Positions 33,401 to 39,000 of a stretch of DNA of 64,000 nucleotides are shown one piece after another; within the stretch, counting starts at the first letter, position 1, and the number at the start of each line of letters is the position of its first letter. The notes beneath the pieces were generated by a model, which was not told where the DNA came from, did no database searches, and worked only from the letters and a program-made list of their open reading frames with translations. A program made the position numbers and the translations under genes. The stretch is from Aradus depressus (taxonomy: Eukaryota; Arthropoda; Insecta; Hemiptera; Aradidae). The stretch lies in assembly GCA_963662175.1 (NCBI GenBank), contig OY759222.1, positions 8,367,222-8,431,221 on the forward strand, given 5' to 3'.

Positions 33401-36239
33401 AAGGGGAAGAGAGAGTGATTTGTAAGCTTCGTTGGTATAAGAAACTCCTGTAATAGCCACATCACATATTTTCTGTTTATTGTTACTGATGTATCTTTCT
33501 TATTAACCCTTTATGGTTGGGGTTGGATGTAGAAATGAGTGTCTTGTCTAAGGGCTCGTTACACATCTCCAGATGAAGTCATCATTTCTGTTCTTAGCTC
33601 GTCTTCCTCCCAAGAGAAAAGAATAATGTTTGTGTCAAAAATGTTTATATTACACTATCTATTTTTTATAAGAAAACGTATTCTTTTGGGGAACTTTTCA
33701 GCAAAATATTGTCGTTCGGGTTAGAAAAAATTTAATGTTATTTTCATGATACACATGAGTAAGTACACAAGAGAGTAAGAAACAAATACAAATATTTCTA
33801 TATAAAATTTCGAATATTTGGCTAACTTTTCCTATATTTTGTATATATTTGTATAGTTGAAGAAATAAAATTACCTACGCTCCTGTAAAAACAAACAAAA
33901 TCCTTCAATTATAGTATAATAGAATTATACTATAATACTAGTATAATAACTTTTTTTTTTCCTTTTTTCTTTGAGGTGGTGGTTCCAAAGAGGGCAGCAA
34001 TGCTGCTGGACCGACTGATGGTAGCGCTTCAGAAGGCAGTGGATGAGGACAGTGTTGGCGGAAGAGGGAACATTGGAGGAGGGAGCAGCTCTCTCAGCCG
34101 GGACAGGATCCCACCTATGGAAGACACGGTAATTATTTAACTATAATAATTAGGTATTTTACATATTTCAGAAAGAATCTCTAAAAAAAAAGAAAAAAAT
34201 ATATGCATTCGATATTTTTTTACACATATTTTTTGTATAGGTACATATTAAACAATATATCGATGCGTTCCAGACAAAAGGCCCTAACCCACATAAGGTT
34301 AACTTTACAAACCAAGTTGGCTTTCCACATTAGTTTAATTGTAATTTTTAAGAATCTTTTCTGTTACATAGAACAATTATTTTTCATCAATACTTGCATC
34401 TCTTTACAAGAATTAACAGTAAAGTGAACCACTTTGTTGATTAGGGCCTTTGTCACCTTGTAGCAACGGGCCCTGTCTCATAATGTAAACTGCCAAAAGG
34501 TTAGGGCTTTTGGCAGTTTTTGAAAGTCCCGAATGTTCAGAACGAAAGCCCTAACCCACTTCTATCATTGGTAAAATAAAAAATTACCTTTTATTAAATT
34601 TATTTATATTTAACAAAAAACCGATTAGGGCGCTAGATTTAAATTAAACGGATAAATCAACAGCATCAAACTAGTGGGATAGGGCATTTGGACTGGGGTA
34701 TAGGTCTTTTGGTATCTCAAATGATTTAAAGTTTTGTGAGAGTATGTGGTTTAGGGCCTTTTCCCTGGACCACATTTTGCAATGCCAAAGGCCCTCCAAA
34801 TTTCTAATTTCCAATTTTTATAAATGTTGTTAAAAATTATTACAAAATGGAGTTAACAGAATGTGCGGGATAGTCAATAGTGTGGGATAGGGCCAAAAAA
34901 GGACCAAATCTCAAAAATTGAGGGATATGGCCTTTTGCCTGGAACGCATCGATATTATATCTTCATAAACAAGTTTGATAACAAAATAAAAAATTGAAAC
35001 GCGAAAAACGCTGAACTATCTCATCCTTCTAGTTGGTGTACTTAAAATATTCCTAGATTTAAAATGAATAAATGTGTACCAAATATCACGTGCTTACTTA
35101 AGCCTTTATGAAATAATTAACTCAATAATAAAAGTTTATTCAAAATTCTGTGTTTTATGGGTCATTCCTAGACTTTAAAAATTAGGCTTATTCCCTGATT
35201 GTGTGAAGCCTCCCCTTTAATCCCCTATTTTCCTTTGGTCTATTTGGCTGAAAATCAATAGGTGTCGTCGTTAGAGGTTTTTGGATTCACGTATATTATT
35301 TCGTGTCGATACATTCATTCTATCGGCAGTAATCGTGTTCACATCACACAGACAATTTTTTTTTTCATATTTTGAATCTGGTGGTCGGAAAACATGAAAT
35401 TCCAGAAAACATGAAAAACTCTGCATCGAATTTTTCACCGATTACATAACTTTCCTTATACAGTATAACCTCTTTAAGTCGAACCTCGATAAGTCGAAAA
35501 CCTCCAAAACTCGAAAAAAAGTTTTGTTCCTTTTCCTTCAAGCCCCAAAACCTCCATTACTCGAAATCTCAACCCTCTATTAGTCGAAATAATCAGTGAG
35601 TCCCTACAGCCATTTTGGTACATATTTTCCCTCTATAACTCGAAAAAATAAATTGGACCTCTGTATCTCGAACATAGCAATGTTTTATTTTACAACCTTT
35701 ACAACTCGATTATTTGAAACTTATTACCTCTATAGCTCGAAGAAAAATAAGTTACCTACCGACTTTAAGAATTTCTTAGAAACAATTTAGGAGTATACAA
35801 TAAATAGGATTACCAATTATCTAAAGCAAAAAAAAATTACTGACTTTTTTTAATACTTACATATACTACGTATTTTTTTATTTTAAGGATGTTTTGAAAT
35901 AATGTTGATTTATAATAAATATAAATACGTTTGTTACCTCTGTAACTTGAATTTTTATTTATTTCACCTCTCTAACTCAAAATTAGTGAGAATGAATCTT
36001 AACCTCTACAAGTCGAATCAAAATCCGCCTGTCGAAAACTCTATAACTCGAATTTTTTGGCGTCTCCCTTGATATTCGACTTATAGAGGTTCTACTGTAC
36101 ATCATATAGCGTGTATAAACTTTTATTTATTCATTATATTACTGTTTTTTTGTTGTAGATGGATTTACAAAGGCGAGGACAACAGAAAGGTGGCCGAATA
36201 TACTGGAGATGTTACTTCAATGCCGTCACATGCTTTTAA
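3300..36239 (+). CDS. AstCC: Allatostatin double C (allatostatin CC) precursor, 5' end unresolved
   Basis: Neuropeptide precursor of the arthropod somatostatin-like family; the secreted hormone acts through allatostatin C-type receptors. Coding exons seen: 3300-3426, 33976-34128 and 36159-36239, joined in frame with both introns in phase 0 (GTAAGT and GTAATT donors; TTTGAG and TTGTAG acceptors). The order is: end of a signal peptide (WGLVSALCLASPQSTSA), spacer (SFTDYKELGVQYDEYP), a conserved-looking spacer helix (VVVPKRAAMLLDRLMVALQK), a Gly/Ser-rich linker, a dibasic RR site, then GQQKGGRIYWRCYFNAVTCF and a stop. The mature peptide has two Cys with six residues between them and a free C-terminal Phe with no amidation Gly. 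The YWRCYFNAVTCF core separates it from allatostatin C. The initiator Met and upstream exon are not identified. The first visible intron is 30.5 kb and full of transposons. Confidence 0.93.
4729..5000. repeat. 43-bp minisatellite, about 6.3 copies
   Basis: Unit beginning ATCAAGATAACCCGATTTTA repeats with starts at 4729, 4772, 4815, 4858, 4901, 4944 and a partial copy at 4987. Copies differ at one or two positions (AACCCG/AATCCG). No coding potential. Confidence 0.95.
5040..5275 (+). repeat. Foldback-family fragment
   Basis: Contains TGTCTGTCTGTTTTGATGTT, ACACCCGATACAATGAATGT and CCCCATAAGAACGAAACCTA, then GGGGGGAGCAGAGG. Confidence 0.65.
5285..5640 (-). pseudogene. LINE C-terminal fragment
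   Basis: On the - strand, LKRNELRQLTGVLRGHGPFL in one frame and ESAAHFLGICRTRFFIFGKD, then EEEFRRLDHGSILRFVKTWY in another. This matches the C-terminal part (TGH...GL, ETAEHxLxxC, ILxFVK) of R1/Jockey/CR1-type LINEs. Frameshifted. Confidence 0.65.
6597..7543 (+). mobile_element. Tc1/mariner-type element with ~200-bp inverted ends
   Basis: Ends CAGGGTGTAACAAGTC / GACTTGTTACACCCTG, flanked by TA on both sides. Inverted terminal repeats run for about 200 bp (6597-6799 and 7341-7543) with few mismatches. Between them lies the start of a transposase-like frame (6797-7255) and a short remnant LWTDEAT at about 7322 that resembles the segment with the first catalytic Asp. The catalytic region after it is missing, so the copy is an internal-deletion derivative. 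Confidence 0.9.
6797..7255 (+). pseudogene. Mariner-associated transposase N-terminal region (DUF4817-like)
   Basis: From the ATG of MPRMFKNAEYADILFVYGFC onward the frame matches the insect helix-turn-helix region known as DUF4817: GFCNGNSDAAVEYRRRFPLR, RIPHRRVFQATYQRIRETGR, and a second part with ENIIRAF, TTSPRR, SHMEVYRTL and YPYHFNSVQYL. The ORF stops at 7255 and the DDE domain is absent. The first ~23 codons lie in the terminal repeat and are probably not coding. Identified from the motif pattern, not from a search. Confidence 0.8.
8120..8340 (-). repeat. Dispersed repeat shared with 12660-12880
   Basis: TTACCATATTTCCTG, TTTTGATTTCTACAGTAGTT, TCCGAAAAAGGCCCTAAAAA and ACGTGCAATTTT are found in inverted sense at 12755-12880. 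Non-coding. Confidence 0.7.
8475..8880 (+). pseudogene. hAT/ZMYM-type transposase C-terminal fragment
   Basis: 8562-8670 reads SSSSAEHGMSSLKKIKYFLS then AAMTGETLDDYL and a stop; 8705-8847 reads IERNIANQIDLNTTIELFAE then RKQEENK in another frame. Together they match the dimerisation region of hAT and ZMYM-like transposases (SALKRIK, LSIE..I, IDF..I..FA). Broken by stops and a frameshift. GC-rich ends like those at 8475-8545 recur at 31165-31215. Confidence 0.65.
8914..9265 (+). repeat. tRNA-derived SINE, full length, CCTAA tail
   Basis: Well-conserved copy with intact A and B boxes. It ends in about four CCTAA units, the complement of the insect telomeric pentamer. Member of the family described at 921-1222. 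Confidence 0.93.
9840..9900 (+). repeat. Helitron-like 3' end
   Basis: TGTAACGCCGGGTGAACCTG then CTAG-T; same terminal motif as at 21920-21938. Isolated. Confidence 0.45.
10480..10800. repeat. Dispersed repeat fragment, foldback family
   Basis: Ends in GGGGAAGTACACTACCGATG and TTCACGTTTCGTGG; related to the centre of the family copy at 48780-48960 and to 13860-13910. Confidence 0.5.
10800..11250 (-). pseudogene. Degenerate LINE reverse transcriptase fragment
   Basis: The - strand reads NVFQPCMAVLAYWFNK-stop-KLKHNTAKTDAKILFE, which fits the WF..N.LKLN..KT..I.F signature following the polymerase active site. The rest upstream on the - strand is too broken to assign. Confidence 0.4.
11338..11530 (+). 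repeat. SINE fragment, head truncated
   Basis: Begins at the B box and runs through the middle domain to the ACTCCCACAGTA segment; lacks the last third. Confidence 0.85.
11560..11840 (-). repeat. Foldback-family right arm
   Basis: TTTGTGTTAAGCCCCCCCCT, TTTGGCCGATTTGGCTG, GTGTACATTCATTCTATCGA and TTCACAGACACACGAACAGA match the inverse arm at 49090-49325. Confidence 0.65.
11927..12273 (+). repeat. tRNA-derived SINE, full length, CCTAA tail
   Basis: Near-consensus copy with both promoter boxes; ends CCTAACCTAACCT. Closely similar to the copy at 8914-9265. Confidence 0.93.
12360..12880 (+). repeat. Dispersed repeat
   Basis: Shares GTTTAGGCTTAAGATGT, GCAAAGAAAGTACT, AATGGCATCTCTTTAGAAAT and the 12755-12880 block with 15660-16110 and (inverted) 8120-8340. 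Follows directly after a full-length SINE. Confidence 0.65.
13337..13600 (-). pseudogene. Basic short frame, perhaps transposon-derived
   Basis: 87 codons on the - strand ending with a basic region: RKYARNYRKRKSEESSHQKE, FKKPKKSSAEHMQELRQHRK. SSAEHMQELR-type motifs occur at the N-terminus of some insect Helitron and other transposon proteins. No further domain. Unknown. Confidence 0.25.
13855..14075 (-). repeat. Foldback-family fragment next to the Tigger copy
   Basis: Contains ACTTCCCCAGAACA, CAATCGACCGATTGAGC, TTTCGTGTCGATACATTCAT and GTTTTTGTGTTAACCC. It ends 8 bp before the Tigger element at 14084. Confidence 0.6.
14084..14920 (+). mobile_element. pogo/Tigger-type element
   Basis: Ends CAGTAGAACCTCTTTAAGTC / AGAGGTTCTACTG, flanked by TA. 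Sub-terminal regions are full of repeated TCGAA/TTCGA words typical of Tigger ends. The frame from about 14622 reads SLAEKLDVLEAVKSCQKKKD then VAEQFGLPMITPSTIIKN, the CENP-B/pogo N-terminal helix-turn-helix. The rest of the transposase is missing. Confidence 0.88.
15089..15587. repeat. 83-bp satellite, six copies
   Basis: Starts at 15089, 15172, 15255, 15338, 15421 and 15504; almost identical. The unit holds a G-rich stretch (GGGGGTGAGGGGGAGATGG) and ends TATAAGAAAGTCCTATTATG then GTGATATCACATATT. That end resembles the ends of dispersed elements at 16790-16880 and 33400-33470, so the satellite probably derives from the end of a small foldback element. Confidence 0.93.
15660..16175 (+). repeat. 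Dispersed repeat, related to 12360-12880
   Basis: TTTTTAGGCTTCAGGTG, GATGCGCAAAGGAAGTACTT, ATATGGCATCTCTTTAGTAA; ends near GGTAACGCTGCTAGTTGTAC, a Helitron-like 3' end. Confidence 0.6.
16397..16634 (+). repeat. SINE with internal deletion
   Basis: Starts inside the head (GAGCTCAAGATCG) and has lost most of the middle domain between CCGTCCTTCGG and AATTTAGGG. Tail ATAACTAACT. Confidence 0.88.
16675..16880. repeat. Small foldback element
   Basis: TCTCCCCATCTCCCCTCTCA and GAGGGGGGAAGAAGAGTGAT are the inverted arms; ends GGTATAAGAAAGTCCTGTTT. Same family as 33315-33475. Confidence 0.6.
16934..17199. repeat. Two SINE 3' parts, head to head
   Basis: 16934-17046 is the SINE 3' half on the - strand, with a TTAGG-type tail at its left. 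17047-17199 is a + strand 3' half ending ATAACTAAC. The two tails point outward, giving a hairpin-forming pair. Confidence 0.85.
17593..18130. mobile_element. Foldback element with 218-bp arms
   Basis: Arms 17593-17810 and 17913-18130 are nearly perfect inverted copies around a 102-bp spacer. The outer end is ATATGACAAATTATTCACAG and its complement. Inside each arm is a smaller palindrome (CCGCCGGCCGTAGGCCGGC). No reading frame and no clear target duplication; superfamily unknown. The RNA or single strand would fold into a long hairpin. Confidence 0.9.
19213..19600 (+). repeat. SINE copy plus a small inverted head fragment
   Basis: 19213-19503 is a diverged + strand copy, with GAGCGCCGGGAGCTTAGAGG as head and ATAACTAACT as tail. 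19553-19600 is a - strand piece of the head (GAACCCGCGATCTTGAG). Confidence 0.8.
19760..21290 (+). repeat. ~143-bp tandem repeat inside the Helitron
   Basis: Eleven copies marked by GTGTGGCGTCCCAAA near 19763, 19907, 20050, 20197, 20333, 20479, 20626, 20760, 20904, 21047 and 21189. Each has a poly-G run of variable length, then GGCCTAAGTATAAATATAGA, ACTCATTAACTAATGG and TGTCATGAAATTTCACATGT. Confidence 0.92.
21300..21800 (+). repeat. 66-bp in-frame repeat inside the Helitron
   Basis: About seven or eight units built on GTTCCTAACTACGTACTAGC and GTTGCAAGGCAC. A period of 66 bp keeps one frame open from 21287 to 21825 except one stop at 21518-21520, with recurring VPNYVLAVG and AVARHLLAV. No start context or homology that I recognise; probably a satellite that stays open by its period. 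Confidence 0.85.
22152..23107 (-). mobile_element. piggyBac-like element
   Basis: Terminal repeats CCCTCCTAATACCACGTG (18 bp) lie at both ends in inverted order and are flanked by TTAA (22148-22151 and 23108-23111), the piggyBac target site. Sub-terminal GTGGGGTC...GACCCCAC motifs occur on both sides. It contains a transposase N-terminal remnant on the - strand; the DDD catalytic domain is gone. Confidence 0.88.
22447..22623 (-). pseudogene. piggyBac transposase N-terminal remnant
   Basis: A 58-codon frame on the - strand, ATG at 22623-22621 and TAA at 22449-22447. It is very acidic: GFESEEALVETEQLEV then VEDVLETDDEELDELEARM. Acidic N-termini of this kind are usual in piggyBac transposases, and the frame lies inside an element with piggyBac ends. 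Too short to be functional. Confidence 0.55.
23379..23925 (-). pseudogene. Jockey-like LINE reverse transcriptase C-terminal fragment
   Basis: On the - strand: YLWFYLDSRLTWNPHTRLKR in one frame, then NKLTIYKTIIRPIWTYGLQL, SNIKRIQTFQSKILRQIVNA and PFCVTN in another, the thumb and connection after the Jockey reverse transcriptase. At least one frameshift; ends near 23379. It may belong to the same family as the element at the right edge. Confidence 0.85.
23931..24215. repeat. 71-bp tandem repeat, four copies
   Basis: Copies start at 23931, 24002, 24073 and 24144, each beginning ACTTTTCAGCCTTACGATCT and ending TGCGTGCCCGG; the third copy has a diverged end. It abuts the Jockey-like fragment on its left. 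Confidence 0.93.
24538..24593 (-). repeat. SINE tail fragment
   Basis: Only the GACTCATGCCCGGGCTTT end and a piece of the ACAGTAGA segment remain. Confidence 0.7.
24865..24973 (+). repeat. SINE head, broken after GAGCAC
   Basis: Contains A box and B box (GCGGGTTCGAAACTCGG) and stops abruptly where LTR-like sequence begins at about 24974. Confidence 0.85.
24974..25507 (-). mobile_element. LTR-like segment, uncertain
   Basis: Read on the - strand, it begins TGTAAGGACCCGGTGTATTT, has AATAAACCTGTTTAACAATG near its end, and includes a GC-rich block (25060-25320). It interrupts a SINE at 24973. A matching 5-bp duplication is not seen, so a solo LTR is only a guess. Confidence 0.35.
25545..25985 (-). 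pseudogene. LINE 3' end with zinc-knuckle relic
   Basis: The - strand reads EDSCSVCNEDRPDDIHHFFM then ECPAFSQLRKKYLVEALKGP, a Cys-His knuckle found at the end of many insect LINE proteins, followed by a 3' untranslated region ending near an ATTCAATTCAATTC run at 25545. Confidence 0.75.
26185..26722. mobile_element. hAT-type element with 8-bp duplication
   Basis: Ends CAGTGCCGTGTTAA and TTAATCCGGCACTG, flanked by a perfect 8-bp duplication GTCGGAAT (26177-26184 and 26723-26730). Both sides have GGGCATC words near the ends. No transposase. It contains an acidic short frame at about 26375-26528. Confidence 0.9.
26375..26528 (+). pseudogene. Acidic open frame carried in the hAT element
   Basis: A frame without an ATG at its start reads SYPALNFGWKTKISNP then DYDYTEEEEISDEEVHVYDE and ends MPYLDEREI with TAG at 26526-26528. 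The composition is unlike the flanking AT-rich DNA. It may be a captured exon of a host gene or the residue of a transposase. Confidence 0.3.
27745..27900 (+). repeat. Foldback-family left arm
   Basis: AAGTATAGAGCAAGTTATGT, CGGTCAAAAATTCGATGCCG and GTCTATGAACACGATAACTC; breaks off at 27900. Confidence 0.65.
28417..30249. repeat. 26-bp AT-rich satellite, about 70 units
   Basis: Unit ACATATATTATATATATTAT plus GTAGGT or GTAAGT. The two variants alternate over much of the array, giving 52-bp dimers. Rare variant units with AAGTACACAT occur at 28771, 29260 and 29723, spaced 489 and 463 bp, so there is higher-order structure. Each unit is close to palindromic. The array lies in the 30.5-kb AstCC intron; the GTAAGTA variant matches a strong 5' splice consensus in the sense direction. 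Confidence 0.95.
30449..30500 (+). repeat. Helitron 5' end fragment
   Basis: TCTACATTAATAAAGCTGAA and GGTTTTGTTGGTTTG match the Helitron start at 19622; broken after about 50 bp by a degenerate SINE. Confidence 0.65.
30541..30695 (-). repeat. Degenerate SINE fragment
   Basis: Head and middle domain recognisable on the - strand (AACTCGCGGTCCTGAGATCA; GGTCCGAAGGACGACGTGCT), with many changes. It lies in the AstCC intron. Confidence 0.65.
30771..31112. repeat. Palindromic SINE derivative
   Basis: 30771-31026 is a - strand SINE lacking its head. About 72 bp of SINE 3' end follow on the + strand (31041-31112), nearly identical to the left 72 bp inverted. Both ends carry AGGTTAGGTTAGGTTTTATG or its complement. 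Confidence 0.88.
31165..31220. repeat. hAT end fragment
   Basis: Contains GCTGACCGGGCC and TAAATCCGCCACTGG, matching in inverted sense the GGCGGATTTAGC and GGCTGACCGGGCC words at about 8480-8522. A short relic. Confidence 0.5.
31795..32135. other. GC-rich block in the AstCC intron, origin unknown
   Basis: About 340 bp of balanced base composition between AT-rich flanks. On the - strand it starts TGTGGGAGGAGCCTATGAAT. No long frame. Could be part of an LTR or an unrelated element. Confidence 0.3.
32700..33015 (+). repeat. Helitron internal-repeat fragment
   Basis: CATGTAGCATCCTTTTGAGT, GGAGGGGGGGTTGTGAGAGG and TCATGAAATTTTACATGTAG match the 143-bp repeat in 19760-21290. In the AstCC intron. 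Confidence 0.75.
33315..33475. repeat. Small foldback element
   Basis: ATCACTCAGTCTCCCCCTCT and its inverse (GGGGAAGAGAGAGTGAT) flank a short centre with TTCATTTTGTCTCATTGCAC; ends GGTATAAGAAACTCCTGTAA, ATCACATAT. Related to 16675-16880 and 14935-15170. Confidence 0.6.
33976..34128 (+). CDS. AstCC: AstCC exon: conserved spacer
   Basis: Exactly 51 codons between a pyrimidine-rich acceptor (CTTTGAG, ends 33975) and donor GTAATT at 34129; phase 0 at both ends. It begins VVVPKRAAMLLDRLMVALQK, an amphipathic segment before the peptide, followed by an acidic and Gly/Ser-rich linker ending RIPPMEDT. The reading frame joins YDEYP of the previous exon without a gap. Confidence 0.92.
34261..34951. mobile_element. 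691-bp inverted-repeat element, unclassified
   Basis: Ends CGATGCGTTCCAGACAAAAG / CTTTTGCCTGGAACGCATCG (one base difference in the middle) with ATAT on both sides as a possible duplication. The interior repeats AGGGC / GGCCCT words and lacks a reading frame. It sits in the second AstCC intron. Confidence 0.75.
35150..35458 (-). repeat. Foldback-family right arm
   Basis: CCCCTATTTTCCTTTGGTCT, TTTCGTGTCGATACATTCAT, CTATCGGCAGTAATCGTG and GCATCGAATTTTTCACCGAT. It was split from its flank by the Tigger copy at 35461. In the last AstCC intron. Confidence 0.65.
35461..36097 (+). mobile_element. pogo/Tigger-type element, shorter copy
   Basis: Second copy of the family at 14084-14920, with ends CAGTATAACCTCTTTAAGTC and AGAGGTTCTACTG and TA on both sides. 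It lacks the helix-turn-helix frame. It sits in the last AstCC intron, ending only 61 bp before the mature-peptide exon. Confidence 0.9.
36159..36239 (+). CDS. AstCC: AstCC last exon: mature peptide
   Basis: Acceptor TTGTTGTAG ends at 36158. The exon reads MDLQRR then the 20-residue peptide GQQKGGRIYWRCYFNAVTCF and TAA at 36237-36239. RR is the likely convertase site. Cys12 and Cys19 of the peptide should form the single disulfide. The N-terminal Gly-Gln-Gln could be trimmed further; that cannot be seen in DNA. Several AATAAA motifs follow from about 36.67 kb, so the 3' end is not fixed. Confidence 0.95.
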   Translation: MDLQRRGQQKGGRIYWRCYFNAVTCF

Positions 36240-37025
36240 TCAAGACTCATCTTATAGACTAACTGAAGAAACTTGAACAAGATTAACACTTCGACTACAC
36301 AACTATTGATATTTATTTCTACCAATCCTTCAATGGTCGCTAAATTCAAGAATAATTTTGTTCTCATTCATGGAATATTGTTTTTAGTTTAAAAAACACA
36401 AAATATAATATTTGTTCAACTTGACTTGCATAACATACAAAATATTTTTAGCTGTTTATCAATAACAAATTATATATATAATTTGTGAAATAGACAATAG
36501 TTTTAAAAACATACATTTTTGTTATTTTTTATCAAGTGTTTCACAATATCGCTGCAGAAAACGTTAAATATCATTATGTATTTGACTAAAATAATAGTGA
36601 GTAATATTAACTGTTATATCTAGCAGTATTCGTTGGTGGAGAAATGTTGTAAGCAGAATAGTCGGTAATAAATACTGAAATTCTGTATGATTTTTCGATC
36701 CAGGATTTTAATACTATTTTATTCTCAGTTAAACTTTGCTCTGCTATAACCATACATAAAATTGTACATTTCCGAAGATGAACACAGAAGAATGTTTCAG
36801 TCATTTTTGTCTCTATTTAATTTGTATTATTATTAATCTGAGTAGTAGCGCCGAGCATTCTACAGAGAGGTCTTACTACCAGTGTTTAAATAAATGCAAA
36901 TAAATGGTCAATCATCTTTGTTAGGTTTGTTTAATAATGGTGTAAATAGGATAATTTAAAAGTTGAAAGTATTATTTCAAGGGCTCCCCATTTCCTAGAA
37001 CACTAAAGACAAAATTGTCTTGTAG

Positions 37026-37421
37026 CTTGGTGTTTTCTTAGACACGTGGTCATATGGAAACTTCAGATTAGCACAAAACTCACAACAACTAGACATTCGT
37101 CCAAAATATCTCTATCCAATCATTATCCGCAACACAACTCTTGCACACCCCTGTAAAAAACATTACTTCTCCCATTGTAAACATACGTTTGTCCAATATG
37201 GCATCCTTCACTCACAACACGACTACAGACATGTCCTTGAATGGACCATGGTTTGTCTGGAACAGCCAGATCCAGGAGGAGTTGGGAGTTCCTCAAGTCG
37301 TAGTATATCTAAGGTCCTTGTGGATAACTACCATGTTAGACTAGGCCAGTCTTCTGGAGCGGCCCACTATAATCTTGGCCAGCCTACTCTCCTGAAGACA
37401 TTATTTAATAGTTTCGTATAA
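37026..37421 (+). CDS. Candidate terminal exon of an unknown protein
   Basis: A 131-codon frame without a useful ATG, opening directly after a good acceptor (GTCTTGTAG, ends 37025) and ending TAA at 37419-37421, with AATAAA about 40 bp later. The translation is protein-like: YLYPIIIRN, HPCKKHYFSHCKHTFVQYG, HVLEWTMVCLEQPDPGG, SISKVLVDNYHVRLGQSSG, LGQPTLLKTLFNSFV. I do not recognise the family. It lies 0.8 kb after AstCC on the same strand; it could be the last exon of a gene whose earlier exons lie among the repeats, a retrocopy fragment, or transposon-derived. Confidence 0.35.
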   Translation, partial: LGVFLDTWSYGNFRLAQNSQQLDIRPKYLYPIIIRNTTLAHPCKKHYFSHCKHTFVQYGILHSQHDYRHVLEWTMVCLEQPDPGGVGSSSSRSISKVLVDNYHVRLGQSSGAAHYNLGQPTLLKTLFNSFV

Positions 37422-37429
37422 TATCTTGT

Positions 37430-38500
37430 GTAAAGAACTAAGTTTGTTCTGGACCAAATAAACATTCTTGTTGTTTTCTATAATTGATTTATTATTTCTT
37501 TATACAAATGTTCATTTTTTCTTTATTTATTTTTGTTTTAATTATTCTATTGTGAATTAATTTTTTAAATGTTATTGATATATAGCAAATGTTTTTCCTT
37601 GATATGCGAGTAGGTTAGTCATACAACTATAGAGGGACATACACTATAACGCGAAGAAAAACCAATGAAATCTTTGTCGTTACGTTCAACTATGAAAATA
37701 TGAGCATACTGTTTCAATTCCTAATTTGAAAAAACAAAAGTTTTGATTCTACCTTTATCCAAAAAAAAAAAATAAAATAAACCAAAAATTGTGTATTTTA
37801 TACCTAATAATAGACCGACCATTTAAGGGTTCATTCACCATACTTATTTAATAATTTCTAATTTAATAATTAATTTTAAAAATATATATATTTTCAATAC
37901 GTCCGGTTCCTCACATTCACACTAAATGTTATATCTTCTTCATTAATTTGCAAATTGAGTTTGAATTTAACAGTACTCCTCAGTCGCGCATCATTGTACA
38001 AGACAACAGATTCATTTAGCTAAATGTACTTTTTTTGTCACAACAATTTTGATTTCTCACATGAAAAAAAAGTTTGAAATAGGAAATATTTGTCATTAAT
38101 TAAATAAAACTTATAATAAAGTGTTGGTTCATGTTCCTAATGTGATATTATTTCAAATGTTTTACTTTATTATTTAATTATATACATCTTATTTATTTTT
38201 TTCGCATAAAATCTAAATTCTTGTTAATAAAGTATTATATATGAGAAAAAAAAAAATTGTGGATAAATATATGTATGTTTAAGGCAGTTTTTAATTTCCC
38301 AATTTGTATTATATGATGTTATACCAATGTAAAAATAAAGTAAATTTATTTTAAGAAAAAAAAATATATTTATAAATAAATATATAAATGATAATGACGC
38401 TCTCTACTCACCCAATATTTCTTTTATTATTATTTTTTGGTTTAGGATTTTTCACATATATAATTATAAAGAAAAAAATAAAATAAAATAATTTGTTTTA
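37430..38500. other. AT-rich DNA without a recognised feature
   Basis: No coding frame, no named repeat; short A and T runs. It separates the possible exon at 37026-37421 from the next SINE. Confidence 0.6.
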
Positions 38501-38502
38501 AA

Positions 38503-38731
38503 TAAACTTAAGCATGTCGTCTACCGGATAGGCCGTTAAGAGATGGTCCCGAGCCTGTACTATGTCAGGTACTGGTTAAAAACTTGGTGAATATAAATTT
38601 AGGATAGGAAAAATTTAGGACCCCCGTAGTAGAGTTCATGTCCAGAGCGACGAGAGAGCGCTCTGGTAGTAGCCGATATGACCCTGAAGTTAAGCCCGGT
38701 CATAAGTCATAATAACTAATAATAATATAAA
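38503..38731 (+). repeat. SINE, head truncated
   Basis: Middle domain onward (CTTAAGCATGTCGTC; GAGATGGTCCCGAGCCTGTA) to ATAATAACTAATAA. Confidence 0.85.
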
Positions 38732-38776
38732 TAAATAATATTTTTATTATTTACCCCCAGGCAAGCTACATATTCG

Positions 38777-38907
38777 AAAGTTTGAATGAAAATAAATAAA
38801 ATAGATTAATACAATTGAAGAACTATAAAATAGTGTCCTGGGAAGTTTGAATGAAAATAAATAAAATAGATTAATACAATTGAAGAACTATAAAATAGTG
38901 TCCTGGG
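38777..38907. repeat. 65-bp direct duplication
   Basis: Two identical copies of a segment starting AGTTTGAATGAAAATAAATA at 38779 and 38844, ending ATAGTGTCCTGGGA. Recent tandem duplication. Confidence 0.9.
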
Positions 38908-39000
38908 AGTCTAGGCAACCCTTTCTAGGCTTTATTAGGCGATACAAATACAATCCAATTTACAGACTTAAAGTTTAAGCCCCAATCACCAAGAAGAGTG

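Larger units (their letters stand above)
3427..33975 (+). other. AstCC intron of 30.5 kb
   Basis: Bounded by GTAAGT (3427) and TTTGAG (33975). It holds nearly all the transposon classes described here, the 43-bp, 83-bp, 71-bp and 26-bp arrays, the Helitron, the 218-bp-arm foldback, the piggyBac-like, hAT, mariner and first Tigger elements. Stretches with nothing recognisable: 3434-4700 (AT-rich, TA microsatellite at 3720), 5650-6590, 7546-8110, 9270-9830, 18150-19200, 24220-24530, 26735-27740, 27910-28410, 31220-31790, 32140-32700 and 33480-33970. Confidence 0.85.
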
